Shown here: piece by piece, positions 53,086 through 63,128 of the stretch
Position numbering within the stretch: position 1 is the first letter of the stretch
Layout: each line of letters starts with the position of its first letter
From: Sphingomonas sp. PAMC26645
GTDB taxonomy: Bacteria > Pseudomonadota > Alphaproteobacteria > Sphingomonadales > Sphingomonadaceae
NCBI RefSeq assembly: GCF_004795835.1
Contig: NZ_CP039249.1
Span: 1,298,501 to 1,362,500 of the forward strand
Direction: 5' to 3'
Length of the DNA stretch: 64,000 nucleotides
Translations under genes and position numbers: made by a program
The notes under the pieces: model-generated
Database searches by the model: none
What the model was told of the DNA's origin: nothing
What the model saw: the letters and a program-made list of their open reading frames with translations, nothing else

Positions 53086-54444
53086 CTAGGCCGCAACCTT
53101 CGCGACGAAATCGCCCGCGCTGTTCTTCAGGTTGCTGAGCCGCCCGTCGAGCACGTCGAACCCGCGACCCACGCCGTCGATCTCGGTCGCGACCGTCTCG
53201 GTATCCTCGCGGATCGCGGCGATCGTGTTGGACATCGAATCCGCCGCCAGCGCGGTCTCGTCCACCGCCGCGGTGATCGCGGTCACCGTCTGCGCCTGCG
53301 CCTCCATCGCGTAGCGGATGCGGTCGGCGCTCTCCTGCACCTCCGCTACCGTCGACTTGATCGACGCATTGGTCTCCACGGTCGAGCGCGTCGCCGACTG
53401 GATCGCGGCGATCTTCGCGGCGATGTCGTCGGTCGCCCGCGCGGTCTGGTTGGCGAGGCTCTTCACCTCCTGCGCCACCACCGCGAACCCGCGCCCGGCA
53501 TCCCCCGCGCGCGCCGCCTCGATCGTCGCGTTCAGCGCGAGCAGGTTGGTCTGCCCGGCAATGTCGCGGATCAGCCCCAGGATCGACTCGATCGACTTCG
53601 CATGATCGCTCAGCGTTTCCGACATGCCGACCGCCTGTCCAGCCTGCGCCGATGCCCGATTGGCGATCTCGGCCGCAGCCTCCACTTCGGTCCGCGCGTC
53701 CTCGATCGCGCGGATCAGGCCGGCGGCGGTCTGCGCGGCTTCGCGCATCGCCACCGCGGACTGCTCTGCGGCGGCCGCGACTTCGCTCGCCTTGCCGAGC
53801 ACCGCGCGGGTCGAGGCGGAACTCCGCAACGCCTGTTCGCGCAGCATATGCCCCTCGTCGGTCGCGGTCTCGACCATCGCCGCGATGCCGTCGCGAAATT
53901 CCGCCGCCAGCGTATCGCGCGCGACCTGCGCGGTATGCATCTGGTACCGGTTATAGATCGCGACGGTGATCTCGCCCTCCAGCGCCGACAGCCGCATCAG
54001 CGTGTCGATGAACACCGGCAGCTTCGGATCCGACCGATCGACCCGCCGCATCAGCACGTCGAGCGCGGCGCGGTCGCTCGCGCTGATCATCGACAGCAGC
54101 GCCATCGGCGATACGTCGGCGACATAGGCCGTTGCGACCGACCGCTCGATCGATTCGATCCAGGCGCGTCCACTCGTGTCCAGGAAGCGATTGCGCAGGA
54201 ACGTGCAGCCGATCTCGATCATCTGGTCGGTTTCGTGCGGCGCCCAGATCCGTTCGTCGGAAAAACACTGCAGCCACTGTTCCCAGAACGCCCTGGACAC
54301 ATGCGTGATCTCGGGCGCCAGCGCGGCCCAGACTTCGCGGCTCGCGCCGGTCAGTGATCCGTCGAAATCGAACACCCGCAGCCGCGCCATCAGGTCGACG
54401 GAGGCCGCGATCGAGCCGGGGGCCGGCAGGTCGTTGGTGGTCAA
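53086..54444 (-). CDS. Soluble methyl-accepting chemotaxis protein
   Basis: 452 residues without membrane helices. About residues 1-185 form a non-membrane sensor domain that could be a protoglobin-like fold (length fits, with His residues in [17 protein letters not shown] and YQMHTAQ) but no certain haem ligand is seen. Residues about 190-452 are a coiled-coil signalling domain with the conserved hairpin tip [20 protein letters not shown] and [20 protein letters not shown] then [16 protein letters not shown]. Signals to CheA or controls motility in the cytoplasm. No che genes nearby. Confidence 0.88.
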   Translation of the reverse strand: MTTNDLPAPGSIAASVDLMARLRVFDFDGSLTGASREVWAALAPEITHVSRAFWEQWLQCFSDERIWAPHETDQMIEIGCTFLRNRFLDTSGRAWIESIERSVATAYVADVSPMALLSMISASDRAALDVLMRRVDRSDPKLPVFIDTLMRLSALEGEITVAIYNRYQMHTAQVARDTLAAEFRDGIAAMVETATDEGHMLREQALRSSASTRAVLGKASEVAAAAEQSAVAMREAAQTAAGLIRAIEDARTEVEAAAEIANRASAQAGQAVGMSETLSDHAKSIESILGLIRDIAGQTNLLALNATIEAARAGDAGRGFAVVAQEVKSLANQTARATDDIAAKIAAIQSATRSTVETNASIKSTVAEVQESADRIRYAMEAQAQTVTAITAAVDETALAADSMSNTIAAIREDTETVATEIDGVGRGFDVLDGRLSNLKNSAGDFVAKVAA

Positions 54445-54696
54445 GACGGTGAACTCCGGATCGAATGTACGACGCCATCGCTACACGCCATGTCTTAAGG
54501 GCTGGTTAGGGATCGACGCGTCGTGATGTGCAGGGTCGGTCGTGTCGCACAGGCATCGCGCGCGCGGTGTCATGGGTTATCGGACCGGCCCCAATGGGTT
54601 GCATCGCAGCACGCGGTGGCTAATAGGTCGCCCAATCTATATATTCTGGACCAAGCTGTTCTTGGTTCGTCATCTTCTGGTTCGAGGACTCCGCCC

Positions 54697-55107
54697 TTGG
54701 CATCGCGCAACCCGGCACGCCCGCTTTCTCCCCATCTGCAGGTCTATAAATGGGGCCCGCACATGCTGGTCTCGATCCTGCACCGCGTGACCGGCAGCGG
54801 GATGGCGACCGTCGGCAGCATCCTGCTCGTCTGGTGGCTCGCCGCGATCGCGTCGGGCGATCAGGCGTACGCGACCTTCGTCGACGTGTTCACCACCGAC
54901 ACCGGCCGGCTCAACATCCTCGGCTATGTCGTCGCGGTCGGGCTGACGCTGTCGCTGTTCCAGCACATGATGACCGGCATCCGCCACATGGTGCTCGATA
55001 TCGGCGCCGGCTACGAACTGAAGCGCAACAAGATGGGCGCGATCGCGACGATGGTCGCTTCGGTCGCGCTGACGGTCGTGTTCTGGCTCTACATGGGGAT
55101 CAAGTAA
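54697..55107 (+). CDS. sdhC: Succinate dehydrogenase cytochrome b556 subunit
   Basis: Membrane anchor of complex II, binding haem b and quinone. 136 residues, three helices. Start is TTG at 54697 preceded by CGAGGACT about 8 bp upstream; the frame is open further but the SdhC signature begins at NPARPLSPHLQVYKW followed by SILHRVTGSG near residue 30. Haem His in HMMTGIRHMVLD. The stop overlaps the sdhD start (TAATG). First gene of sdhC-sdhD-sdhA. Confidence 0.93.
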   Translation: MASRNPARPLSPHLQVYKWGPHMLVSILHRVTGSGMATVGSILLVWWLAAIASGDQAYATFVDVFTTDTGRLNILGYVVAVGLTLSLFQHMMTGIRHMVLDIGAGYELKRNKMGAIATMVASVALTVVFWLYMGIK

Positions 55108-55493
55108 TGGGTTCGGGTACGGCAATCGGTCGCGTCCGCGGCCTGGGCAGCGCCAAGCACGGCGCGCATCACTGGTGGCAGCAGCGTCTGACGGCGGGCT
55201 CGAACCTGTTCCTCATGCTGTGGCTGATGATCTCGGTCGCGCGGATGCCCGGCTATGATTACGCCGCTGTCCATCTCTGGCTGCAATCGGCCTGGGTCGC
55301 GGTGCCGATGGCGCTGTTGATCCTGTCGGTCTTCTATCACTTCCGTCTCGGTCTGCAGGTCGTGATCGAGGATTACCAGCATGGCGAGAGCCGTGTCGTG
55401 ACGATGATCCTCCTCAACCTGTTCACCTTCACGCTGGGCGGCATCGCCCTGTTCGCGATCCTGAAGGTCGCCTTCTCCGGAGCCCCCGCCTGA
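55107..55493 (+). CDS. sdhD: Succinate dehydrogenase membrane anchor subunit
   Basis: 128 residues, three helices (about 30-50, 62-82, 100-122). Conserved [14 protein letters not shown] [18 protein letters not shown] near residue 11 and [17 protein letters not shown] with the haem/quinone-site His. Starts within the sdhC stop (TAATG) and its stop overlaps the sdhA start (TGATG). Confidence 0.94.
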   Translation: MGSGTAIGRVRGLGSAKHGAHHWWQQRLTAGSNLFLMLWLMISVARMPGYDYAAVHLWLQSAWVAVPMALLILSVFYHFRLGLQVVIEDYQHGESRVVTMILLNLFTFTLGGIALFAILKVAFSGAPA

Positions 55494-57292
55494 TGTCTGC
55501 CTACAAGATCATCGATCATACCTATGATGCGGTCGTCGTCGGTGCCGGCGGCTCCGGCCTGCGCGCGACGATGGGCATCGCCGAGAGCGGCCTGAAGACC
55601 GCGTGCATCACCAAGGTCTTCCCGACCCGCAGCCACACTGTCGCAGCACAGGGCGGCATCGCCGCCTCGCTCGGCAACAACTCGCCGGATCACTGGACCT
55701 GGCACATGTTCGACACCGTCAAGGGTTCCGACTGGCTCGGCGACCAGGACGCGATCGAGTATCTTTGCCGCGAAGCCCCGCAGGCGGTCTACGAGCTCGA
55801 ACACGCCGGCATGCCGTTCAGCCGTAACGAGAACGGTACGATCTATCAGCGTCCGTTCGGCGGCCACATGCAGAACATGGGCGAGGGGCCTCCGGTCCAG
55901 CGCACCGCCGCTGCCGCCGATCGCACCGGCCACGCGATGCTTCACGCGCTGTATCAGCAGAGCCTGAAGTACAACACGGACTTCTTCGTCGAGTATTTCG
56001 CGCTCGACCTGATCATGGAGAACGGCGTCTGCCGCGGCGTCATCGCGCTGTGCATGGAAGACGGCTCGATCCACCGTTTCCGCAGCCACCAGACCGTGCT
56101 CGCCACCGGTGGCTATGGCCGCGTCTATTTCTCGGCGACCTCGGCGCACACCTGCACCGGCGACGGCAACGCGATGGTGCTCCGCGCCGGGCTACCGTTG
56201 CAGGACATGGAGTTCGTCCAGTTCCACCCAACCGGCATCTACGGCGCGGGCGTGCTCATCACCGAGGGCGCACGCGGTGAGGGCGGTTACCTGACCAACT
56301 CCGAGGGCGAGCGCTTCATGGAGCGCTATGCTCCGTCGGCGAAGGACCTCGCCTCGCGCGACGTCGTCAGCCGCTCGATGGCGCTCGAAATGCGCGAAGG
56401 CCGCGGCGTCGGCAAGAACGGCGACCACATCTTCCTGCACCTCGATCACATCGATCCCAAGGTGCTGGCCGAGCGTCTGCCGGGCATCACCGAGACCGGC
56501 AAGGTCTTCGCCGGCGTCGATCTCACGCGCCAGCCGCTGCCCGTCACGCCGACCGTGCACTACAACATGGGCGGCATCCCGACCAACTTCCACGGCGAGG
56601 TCGTCAACCTCGTCGATGGCAACCCCGACGCGGTCGTCCCCGGCCTGTTCGCGGTCGGCGAGGCTGCGTGCGTCTCGGTCCACGGTGCCAACCGCCTTGG
56701 CTCTAACAGCCTGATCGATCTCGTGGTGTTCGGCCGCGCGACCGGCCTGCGCATCAAGGACACGCTGAAGCCCGGTACCCCCCACGCGCCGTTGCCCAAG
56801 GGGTCGGAAGATCTCGCGCTGACGCGTCTTGACCATTTCCGCAACGCGAGCGGCGGTTCGCCGACGGCACAGATCCGTCTCGACATGCAGCAGACCATGC
56901 AGAAGCATTGCGCCGTGTTCCGCGACACCGAACTGCTCAACCAGGGCGTTGAGAAGATGGCCGGGATCTACAGCCGGATGACCGACGTCGCCGTGAAGGA
57001 TCGCAGCATGATCTGGAACACCGATCTGGTCGAGACGATGGAGCTCGACAATCTGATCGGCCAGGCGGTCGTGACGATGACCTCGGCGGCCAACCGCACC
57101 GAGTCGCGCGGCGCACACATGCACGAGGACTTCCCCGAGCGCGACGATGCGAACTGGATGAAGCACACCATCACCACCTTCAACGGCTGGGGCGGCAAGG
57201 GCGGCGAGACCAAGATCGATTTCCGCCCGGTCCACGACTACACGCTCACCGACGACATCGACTACATCAAGCCCAAGAAGCGGGTATACTGA
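55493..57292 (+). CDS. sdhA: Succinate dehydrogenase flavoprotein subunit
   Basis: 599 residues. FAD motif [20 protein letters not shown] near residue 14, flavinylation site [20 protein letters not shown] (His near residue 47), [20 protein letters not shown] near residue 243 with substrate Arg, and the C-terminal [12 protein letters not shown]. Oxidises succinate to fumarate. Stop overlaps the start of the following small membrane gene. Confidence 0.98.
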   Translation: MSAYKIIDHTYDAVVVGAGGSGLRATMGIAESGLKTACITKVFPTRSHTVAAQGGIAASLGNNSPDHWTWHMFDTVKGSDWLGDQDAIEYLCREAPQAVYELEHAGMPFSRNENGTIYQRPFGGHMQNMGEGPPVQRTAAAADRTGHAMLHALYQQSLKYNTDFFVEYFALDLIMENGVCRGVIALCMEDGSIHRFRSHQTVLATGGYGRVYFSATSAHTCTGDGNAMVLRAGLPLQDMEFVQFHPTGIYGAGVLITEGARGEGGYLTNSEGERFMERYAPSAKDLASRDVVSRSMALEMREGRGVGKNGDHIFLHLDHIDPKVLAERLPGITETGKVFAGVDLTRQPLPVTPTVHYNMGGIPTNFHGEVVNLVDGNPDAVVPGLFAVGEAACVSVHGANRLGSNSLIDLVVFGRATGLRIKDTLKPGTPHAPLPKGSEDLALTRLDHFRNASGGSPTAQIRLDMQQTMQKHCAVFRDTELLNQGVEKMAGIYSRMTDVAVKDRSMIWNTDLVETMELDNLIGQAVVTMTSAANRTESRGAHMHEDFPERDDANWMKHTITTFNGWGGKGGETKIDFRPVHDYTLTDDIDYIKPKKRVY

Positions 57293-57567
57293 TGACCTGG
57301 GCCATCATCGCGATCGGGTTCCTCGTGCCCGTCGCGGTGGGGCTCCTGACGCGTTTCCAACCGATGATCGCCGGCTTCCTATGGCCGGCGGTCGTGGCGA
57401 TCCTGACCGCGATCTACGTCTTCGCCATCGAACCCCGCGGTATCGGCGAAGAACCCCAGAAGATAGCGATCACCTTCTACGCGCTGTTCTCGCTAGTAGG
57501 CGGCGTCCCCGGTGGCCTCGTAGGCTGGATCCTCCAGTACAAGCGCTCGGCCAAGCAGGTAAACTAA
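57292..57567 (+). CDS. Small membrane protein of the sdh operon, unknown function
   Basis: 91 residues, three hydrophobic segments (about 3-20, 24-44, 58-80): IAIGFLVPVAVGLL, MIAGFLWPAVVAILTAIYVF and AITFYALFSLVGGVPGGLVG, with RGIGEEPQK between the last two. The start codon overlaps the sdhA stop (TGATG), so it is translated with complex II. No known family recognised; not an Sdh anchor because both anchors are already present. Confidence 0.82.
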   Translation: MTWAIIAIGFLVPVAVGLLTRFQPMIAGFLWPAVVAILTAIYVFAIEPRGIGEEPQKIAITFYALFSLVGGVPGGLVGWILQYKRSAKQVN

Positions 57568-57570
57568 AGC

Positions 57571-57654
57571 CCCGTTCTCCTGCGAACGCAGGAGCCCAGA
57601 ATCACAAACGCCACGTTCCGTAACCCTGGACTCCTGCGTTCGCAGGAGAACGGG
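57571..57654. repeat. Family B element B6 (long-loop form)
   Basis: CCCGTTCTCCTGCGAACGCA left, GCGTTCGCAGGAGAACGGG right, loop GAGCCCAGAATC...CCGTAACCCTGG shared with B3. Lies 3 bp after the sdh-operon small-protein stop and before the convergent toxin gene. It could end transcripts in both directions, but there is no U-run. Confidence 0.85.
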
Positions 57655-57671
57655 CGGCTGTGACAGATGTG

Positions 57672-57965
57672 CTACCGCTCGATCCGCCCAGCCGCGATCT
57701 TGTACACCAGATTTCGGTCCCGCCGCCCGACCGCCACGACGATCACCGTCACCAGGCCATCATCGACCCGGTACACCAACCGATACCCCGCGGCCCGAAG
57801 CTTGATCTTGTAGCACCCGGTCATTCCGCTCAGCCGCGCACTCGCAATATGTGGCTCGCCCAACCGCTCGGTCAGCTTCGCCTTGAACTGCTCGCGAACA
57901 TTGGCGCCAAGCTTCTCCCACTCCCGCAGCGCGCTCGGCAGGAAAGCGAGACTATAGGTCGCCAA
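57672..57965 (-). CDS. RelE/ParE-family toxin
   Basis: 97 residues. YSLAFLPSALREWEKLGANV then VREQFKAKL, GCYKIKLRAAGYRLVYRVDD and GLVTVIVVAVGRRDRNLVY are the RelE/ParE core with basic catalytic residues (Lys, Arg, Tyr) kept. RelE toxins cut mRNA on the ribosome; ParE-type ones act on gyrase. Start is a TTG at 57965, 14 bp inside the antitoxin gene; the overlap implies coupled translation, antitoxin first. Confidence 0.88.
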   Translation of the reverse strand: MATYSLAFLPSALREWEKLGANVREQFKAKLTERLGEPHIASARLSGMTGCYKIKLRAAGYRLVYRVDDGLVTVIVVAVGRRDRNLVYKIAAGRIER

Positions 57966-58200
57966 GCGACACCGCGACCGGCACCTCGTCGGCACGCGCG
58001 CGCACCAGTTCCGCCAGTTCGACGTCTTCCAAACGGTCCATCAATTCCTCCCACGCCGCTGCCGGCACGAGATACGCGGCGGGCGTATTCCGATTAAGCA
58101 CCGCCACTGGGAATCCGCCCGCAGCCTCGATGACTCCGGAGGGATTCTTCTTCAGGTCGCTGATGCTAACCGTCGCGCCGGCATGGATGGTTTCAATCAT
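57952..58200 (-). CDS. Phd/YefM-family antitoxin
   Basis: 82 residues. VSISDLKKNPSGVIEAAGGF near residue 11 and PVAVLNRNTPAAYLVPAAAW are the Phd/YefM DNA-binding and dimer core; the C-terminal acidic helix (LEDVELAELVRARADEV) would wrap the toxin. Usually represses its own promoter. Upstream gene of the pair. It lies on the strand opposite to the sdh genes. Confidence 0.9.
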   Translation of the reverse strand: MIETIHAGATVSISDLKKNPSGVIEAAGGFPVAVLNRNTPAAYLVPAAAWEELMDRLEDVELAELVRARADEVPVAVSLGDL

Positions 58201-58299
58201 GACCGCTTTGTAGCACGTCGAACAGGTCACGCCAAATCACTGTGCTGATATGCCGCAACTCATCAGGAACCCACCGCCCCCGCAGAAGTTTGCCGCGGC

Positions 58300-58881
58300 A
58301 TGACCGACACATCCCCCGCCTCGAACGCCCGCAACTACCCGCTGCTGGCCGCCCCACACATCCATCTCCACGGCCCCGTCGACAACGCGATGTACGATAC
58401 TTTCAAATCGCAGCTCGTCGCTGCCCCCACCGAAGGCCCGCTGGTCGTCTCGATCACCACGCTCGGCGGCGATCCCGAAGTCGCGCGTGCGATGGGCGAC
58501 AACATCCGCCTGCTCCGCGAATACACCGGCCGCGAGACGCTCTTCCTCGGCAAGGTCGCGGTCTATTCCGCCGGCGCGACGTTCATGTCCGCCTTCCCGG
58601 TCGACAGCCGCTTCCTCACGCGCAACAGCCGCATCATGATCCACGAGCGCCAGATGCAGAGCACGATCGAACTCAACGGCCCGCTCAACACGCTCTCCTA
58701 CACGCTCAAGGCCAAGCTCCACGAGATCGAGGACTCGATCAACATCCAGGAGGAAGGCTTCCGCGCGATCGTCGAGGGTTCGAAGGTATCGCTCGAGGAA
58801 TTGAAGAAGAAAGCCCCCTCCAACTGGTATATCGAAGCCGAGGAAGCCCGCGACCTCGGGCTCGTCCTCGACATCATCTGA
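58300..58881 (+). CDS. ClpP-like (ClpP/crotonase-fold) protease family protein
   Basis: 193 residues. [40 protein letters not shown] near residue 47, [20 protein letters not shown] near residue 88 with the serine position and RIMIHERQM with the His. The motif order is that of ClpP/SppA proteins, but the exact ClpP signature (GxASMAAF, HQP) is altered, so it is a diverged paralogue rather than the housekeeping ClpP. No Clp ATPase adjacent. Same strand as sdhB, 132 bp before it. Confidence 0.85.
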   Translation: MTDTSPASNARNYPLLAAPHIHLHGPVDNAMYDTFKSQLVAAPTEGPLVVSITTLGGDPEVARAMGDNIRLLREYTGRETLFLGKVAVYSAGATFMSAFPVDSRFLTRNSRIMIHERQMQSTIELNGPLNTLSYTLKAKLHEIEDSINIQEEGFRAIVEGSKVSLEELKKKAPSNWYIEAEEARDLGLVLDII

Positions 58882-59014
58882 CCCGGCACGCGCAGGCAAC
58901 GCGACAGCGGGTGTGACGCATGTTGCACCCGCGAAGCTAAGGATTTGCGGGGAGGGCCCCTGTCATGTATCGGCTCTGACAACCTATAATCACACCACGG
59001 ACGGACCGCTCGCA

Positions 59015-59809
59015 ATGGCCGAATTCTCGCTCCCGAAAAACAGCGTCGTCAAGAAGGGCGTCAAGCACGCCTCGACCAGCCAGGGCTCGGGGGCGGGTAA
59101 GCGTCTCAAATCGTTCAAGGTCTACCGCTACGATCCCGACAGCGGCGAGAACCCGCGCTACGATAATTTCGAGCTCGATCTCGACGACACTGGCCCGATG
59201 GTGCTCGACGCGCTGATCAAGATGAAGAGCGAGCAGGATTCCTCGCTCACCTTCCGCCGGTCGTGCCGCGAGGGCATTTGCGGCTCGTGCTCGATGAACA
59301 TCAACGGCAAGAACGGCCTCGCCTGCACCACCGCGATCGAGGATTGCAAGGGCGAGGTCCAGATCACGCCGCTGCCGCACATGGACGTGATCAAGGACCT
59401 GGTCCCCGATTTCACGCATTTCTACGCGCAATATTCGTCGATCAAGCCGTGGCTGCAGACCGTCACCCCGCCGCCCTCGGGCAAGGAACGCCTCCAGTCG
59501 CCGGAAGACCGCTCGAAGCTCGACGGCCTGTACGAGTGCATCCTGTGCGCGTGCTGCTCGACCTCGTGCCCGAGCTATTGGTGGAACGCCGACAAGTTCC
59601 TTGGCCCCGCGATCCTGTTGCAGGCCTATCGCTGGATCGCCGACAGCCGCGACGAGATGACCGGCGAGCGCCTCGACGAGCTGGAAGATCCGTTCCGCCT
59701 GTATCGCTGCCACACCATCATGAACTGCGCGAACGCGTGCCCCAAGGGGCTGAACCCGGCCAAGGCGATCGCCGAAATCAAGAAGATGGAAGCTGAACGG
59801 ATCGTCTGA
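59015..59809 (+). CDS. sdhB: Succinate dehydrogenase iron-sulfur subunit
   Basis: 264 residues. 2Fe-2S site [20 protein letters not shown] then Cys, 4Fe-4S site [16 protein letters not shown], and 3Fe-4S/4Fe-4S region [17 protein letters not shown]. Start ATG 59015 gives the normal basic N-terminus. It completes complex II but sits about 1.7 kb after sdhA, beyond a toxin-antitoxin pair and a ClpP-like gene, on the same strand as sdhCDA. Confidence 0.97.
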   Translation: MAEFSLPKNSVVKKGVKHASTSQGSGAGKRLKSFKVYRYDPDSGENPRYDNFELDLDDTGPMVLDALIKMKSEQDSSLTFRRSCREGICGSCSMNINGKNGLACTTAIEDCKGEVQITPLPHMDVIKDLVPDFTHFYAQYSSIKPWLQTVTPPPSGKERLQSPEDRSKLDGLYECILCACCSTSCPSYWWNADKFLGPAILLQAYRWIADSRDEMTGERLDELEDPFRLYRCHTIMNCANACPKGLNPAKAIAEIKKMEAERIV

Positions 59810-59811
59810 TC

Positions 59812-59923
59812 CCTTCGATACGGGCCTTCGACTTCGCTCAGCCCCTACTCAGGACGAACGGGGGGTGTAAATTTCCGTTCGTCCTGAGTAGCCGCTGAGC
59901 GTGTCGAAGCGGCGTATCGAAGG
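59812..59923. repeat. Family D palindromic element
   Basis: CCCTTCGATACGG and CCTTCGACTTCGCTCAGCC at the left; GCTGAGCGTGTCGAAG and GTATCGAAGG at the right; inner CTACTCAGGACGAACGG / CCGTTCGTCCTGAGTAG. The motifs are of a kind common in sphingomonad intergenic regions (from memory). Only one copy here. Its right end supplies the AAGGA of the next gene's ribosome-binding site. Confidence 0.85.
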
Positions 59924-59928
59924 ACAGG

Positions 59929-60396
59929 TTGTTGACCACCCCCCATTTCGTAGAAGCCGAAGACCCAGCCAACCCAGGCTGGCGCAGCTGGTCGCTCTCC
60001 GACCCCACCCGCTTCAACACCCTGCTCGGCCCCATGCTCTACCGTGTCGACGGTCACACCGTCCGCGTCCGCATCACCCCCGAGCACCGCCACTCCAACC
60101 TCCAGAACAACGTCCACGGCGGCGCGCTCCTCGCGTTCATCGACGTCGCGCTGTTCGCGGCCGCCAGAGGTTTCGGCCTGATCACCGCCGGCACCGCGGT
60201 CACGCTTGATCTCAACACCCAATTCATCGGAGGCGGTCGCGTCGGTGAGCCGATCGAGGCGCAGGTCGAAGTCCTCAAGGAAACCGGCCGCCTCTTGTTC
60301 CTGCGGGGTCTCGTGGTGCAAGGGGACGACGAAACGAAGATCGCCGCCTTCTCGGCCACGATCCGCAAGCCGTCGCCTAAGCCGCCAAAGGGCTGA
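59929..60396 (+). CDS. PaaI-type hotdog thioesterase
   Basis: 155 residues. Hotdog core NNVHGGALLAFIDVALFAAA near residue 60, VTLDLNTQFIGGGRVGEPIE near residue 88. Hydrolyses acyl-CoA or similar thioesters. Start is a TTG doublet at 59929/59932; the AAGGACAGG ribosome-binding site is partly contributed by element D. Substrate unknown. Confidence 0.88.
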   Translation: MLTTPHFVEAEDPANPGWRSWSLSDPTRFNTLLGPMLYRVDGHTVRVRITPEHRHSNLQNNVHGGALLAFIDVALFAAARGFGLITAGTAVTLDLNTQFIGGGRVGEPIEAQVEVLKETGRLLFLRGLVVQGDDETKIAAFSATIRKPSPKPPKG

Positions 60397-60409
60397 CCCC
60401 GGCCGCTAT

Positions 60410-60517
60410 CACCACCCCGGCGAAGGCCGGGGCCCAATTGGGAAACGATCAGTGTTGAAGCGCCCCGCTCCGTTATCGAAACCTTTCATATTGGGCCCCG
60501 GCCTCCGCCGGGGTGGT
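60410..60517 (-). repeat. Family A element A8 (reversed orientation)
   Basis: Arms CACCACCCCGGCGAAGGCCG and CCGGCCTCCGCCGGGGTGGT, inner CCCAATTGGG / ATATTGGG. On the minus strand the loop reads GAAAGGTTTCGATAACGGAG, matching A2 and A5, so the copy is inverted. Confidence 0.88.
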
Positions 60518-60531
60518 AAAGGGTTAGCGGC

Positions 60532-61623
60532 GTGACGGTACTCAAAGCCTATGAGGCGCTCGTAGCCTCGGGCGAACTCCGCCCCGACCCCGAACAGGCC
60601 GCCGCCGCCGCGCGCCTCAACACCCTCGCGACCGAACTCGCTACCCCCAAATCCACCGGCTTCTTCGCCCGCTTCTCCAAGAAACCAGACCCCCGCGGCG
60701 TCTACCTCTGGGGCGGCGTCGGCCGCGGCAAGTCGATGCTGATGGACCTGTTCTTCGCCAACGCGCCCGTCGAGAAGAAGCGCCGCGTCCACTTCGGCGA
60801 GTTCATGCTCGAGGTCCACGCGCGCATCGCCGCCGAACGTCGCAAGGAAGTCGGCGACCCGATCGTCCCCGTCGCCACCGCGATCGCCGACGAGACCCGC
60901 CTGCTCGCGTTCGACGAGATGATGGTCACCAACAGTCCCGACGCGATGATCCTGTCGCGGCTGGTGACCTCGCTGCTCGATTCCGGCGTGACGATCGTCA
61001 CCACCTCGAACCGTCCGCCCGCCGATCTCTACAAGAACGGCCTCAACCGCGAGCATTTCCTGCCCTTCATCGCGACCATCGAGCAGCGCCTCGACGTGCT
61101 CCCGCTCAACGGCCCGGTCGATTACCGCCGCGACCGGCTCGGCAGCCAGGACACGTGGCTCGTCCCCAACGGCCCCGAGGCCACCGCGCAACTCTCCGCC
61201 GCATTCTTCCGCCTCACCGACTTCTCGACCGACGACAGCGAGCACGTCCCCGCCGAAGACCTGATCGTCCAGGGCCGCACGCTCCGGGTCCCGAAATCGC
61301 TCAAGGGCGTCGCGGTGTTCAGCTTCAAGAAGCTGTGCGGAGAAGCCCGCGGCGTGGCCGACTACCTCGCCATCGCGCGGAAATTCCACACCGTCATCCT
61401 CGTCGGCATCCCCAAGCTCGGCCCCGAGAACCGCAACGAGGCGGCGCGGTTCGTGGCGTTGATCGACGCACTGTACGAGCACAAGGTCAAGCTGCTCGCC
61501 GCCGCCGATGCGCAACCCGGCGACCTCTACGAAAGCGGCGACGGCAGGTTCGAGTTCGACCGCACGATCAGCCGCCTCGAAGAGATGCGCTCCGAGGACT
61601 ATCTCGCAGAAGGCCACCTCTAA
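60532..61623 (+). CDS. zapE: Cell division protein ZapE (AFG1-like ATPase)
   Basis: 363 residues. Walker A YLWGGVGRGKSMLMDLFF near residue 60, Walker B LLAFDEMMV near residue 125, FTSNRPP-like TTSNRPPADLYKNGLNREHF near residue 160, and late FKKLCGEARGVADYLAIA near residue 265. AFG1/ZapE proteins bind ATP and act at the division septum or in quality control. GTG start; AAAGGG at 60518-60523, just beyond A8, may serve as its SD. Confidence 0.93.
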   Translation: MTVLKAYEALVASGELRPDPEQAAAAARLNTLATELATPKSTGFFARFSKKPDPRGVYLWGGVGRGKSMLMDLFFANAPVEKKRRVHFGEFMLEVHARIAAERRKEVGDPIVPVATAIADETRLLAFDEMMVTNSPDAMILSRLVTSLLDSGVTIVTTSNRPPADLYKNGLNREHFLPFIATIEQRLDVLPLNGPVDYRRDRLGSQDTWLVPNGPEATAQLSAAFFRLTDFSTDDSEHVPAEDLIVQGRTLRVPKSLKGVAVFSFKKLCGEARGVADYLAIARKFHTVILVGIPKLGPENRNEAARFVALIDALYEHKVKLLAAADAQPGDLYESGDGRFEFDRTISRLEEMRSEDYLAEGHL

Positions 61624-61705
61624 GCTTATTGCACATGCGAACCACTCGCAATAACAACCCGCTTTTGTCCTTTTAGCGGTTGCCGTAGCGGGATAATGCG
61701 CGTAA

Positions 61706-62713
<1,008 letters not shown>

Positions 62714-62733
62714 GGTGACCTCCCGCCCTGCCT

Positions 62734-62794
62734 CCTTGTTCACCCGCGAAGGCGGGTGCCCAGACTGGGTTCCCGCCTTCGCGGGGAAACAAGG
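62734..62794. repeat. Family B element B7
   Basis: CCTTGTTCACCCGCGAAGGC left and CCGCCTTCGCGGGGAAACAAGG right around GCCCAGACTGGG. The AAGGA at its right end forms the ribosome-binding site of the GIY-YIG gene. Confidence 0.9.
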
Positions 62795-62803
62795 AAGCGG
62801 ACG

Positions 62804-63094
62804 GTGAACATAGCCGGCTACGTCTACATGACGGCTAGCCCGCGCAACGGAACGATTTATCTCGGTGTGACCAGCGACCTCGCCGCACGATCCTACCAGC
62901 ATCGTAACGGCCTGATCATCGGTTTCACGAAAACGCACCACTGCAAACTTCTAGTTTGGTATGAAGTGCATGACGATCTGGACAACGCGCGCCTGCGCGA
63001 ACTTCAGATGAAGAAGTGGAACCGGCAGTGGAAACTGTCCGAGATCGAACGAATGAACCCCGACTGGAACGACCTGTTCGAGTCACTGTTTTAA
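62804..63094 (+). CDS. GIY-YIG domain protein (UPF0213-like)
   Basis: 96 residues. GYVYMTASPRNGTIYLGVTS starts the GIY-YIG core, followed by DLAARSYQHRNG, then GFTKTHHCKLLVWYE, RLRELQMKKWNRQWKLSEIE and NPDWNDLFES. The Tyr pair, Arg and Glu of the nuclease active site are present. GTG start with AAGGAAGCG 7 bp upstream, of which the AAGG comes from element B7. A small endonuclease-like protein of unclear role, placed between mdh and sucD. Confidence 0.9.
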   Translation: MNIAGYVYMTASPRNGTIYLGVTSDLAARSYQHRNGLIIGFTKTHHCKLLVWYEVHDDLDNARLRELQMKKWNRQWKLSEIERMNPDWNDLFESLF

Positions 63095-63128
63095 TCCTGT
63101 TCCCCAACGGGGACACAAGGAGCACTAG

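Noticed and set aside
52303..54357. Plus-strand frame of about 684 residues opposite the SDR and chemoreceptor
   Set aside because: Low-complexity, basic shadow; both genes beneath it are well supported.
57571..57654. Element B6 as an intrinsic terminator
   Set aside because: Strong hairpin but no T-run after it on either strand; kept only as a possibility.
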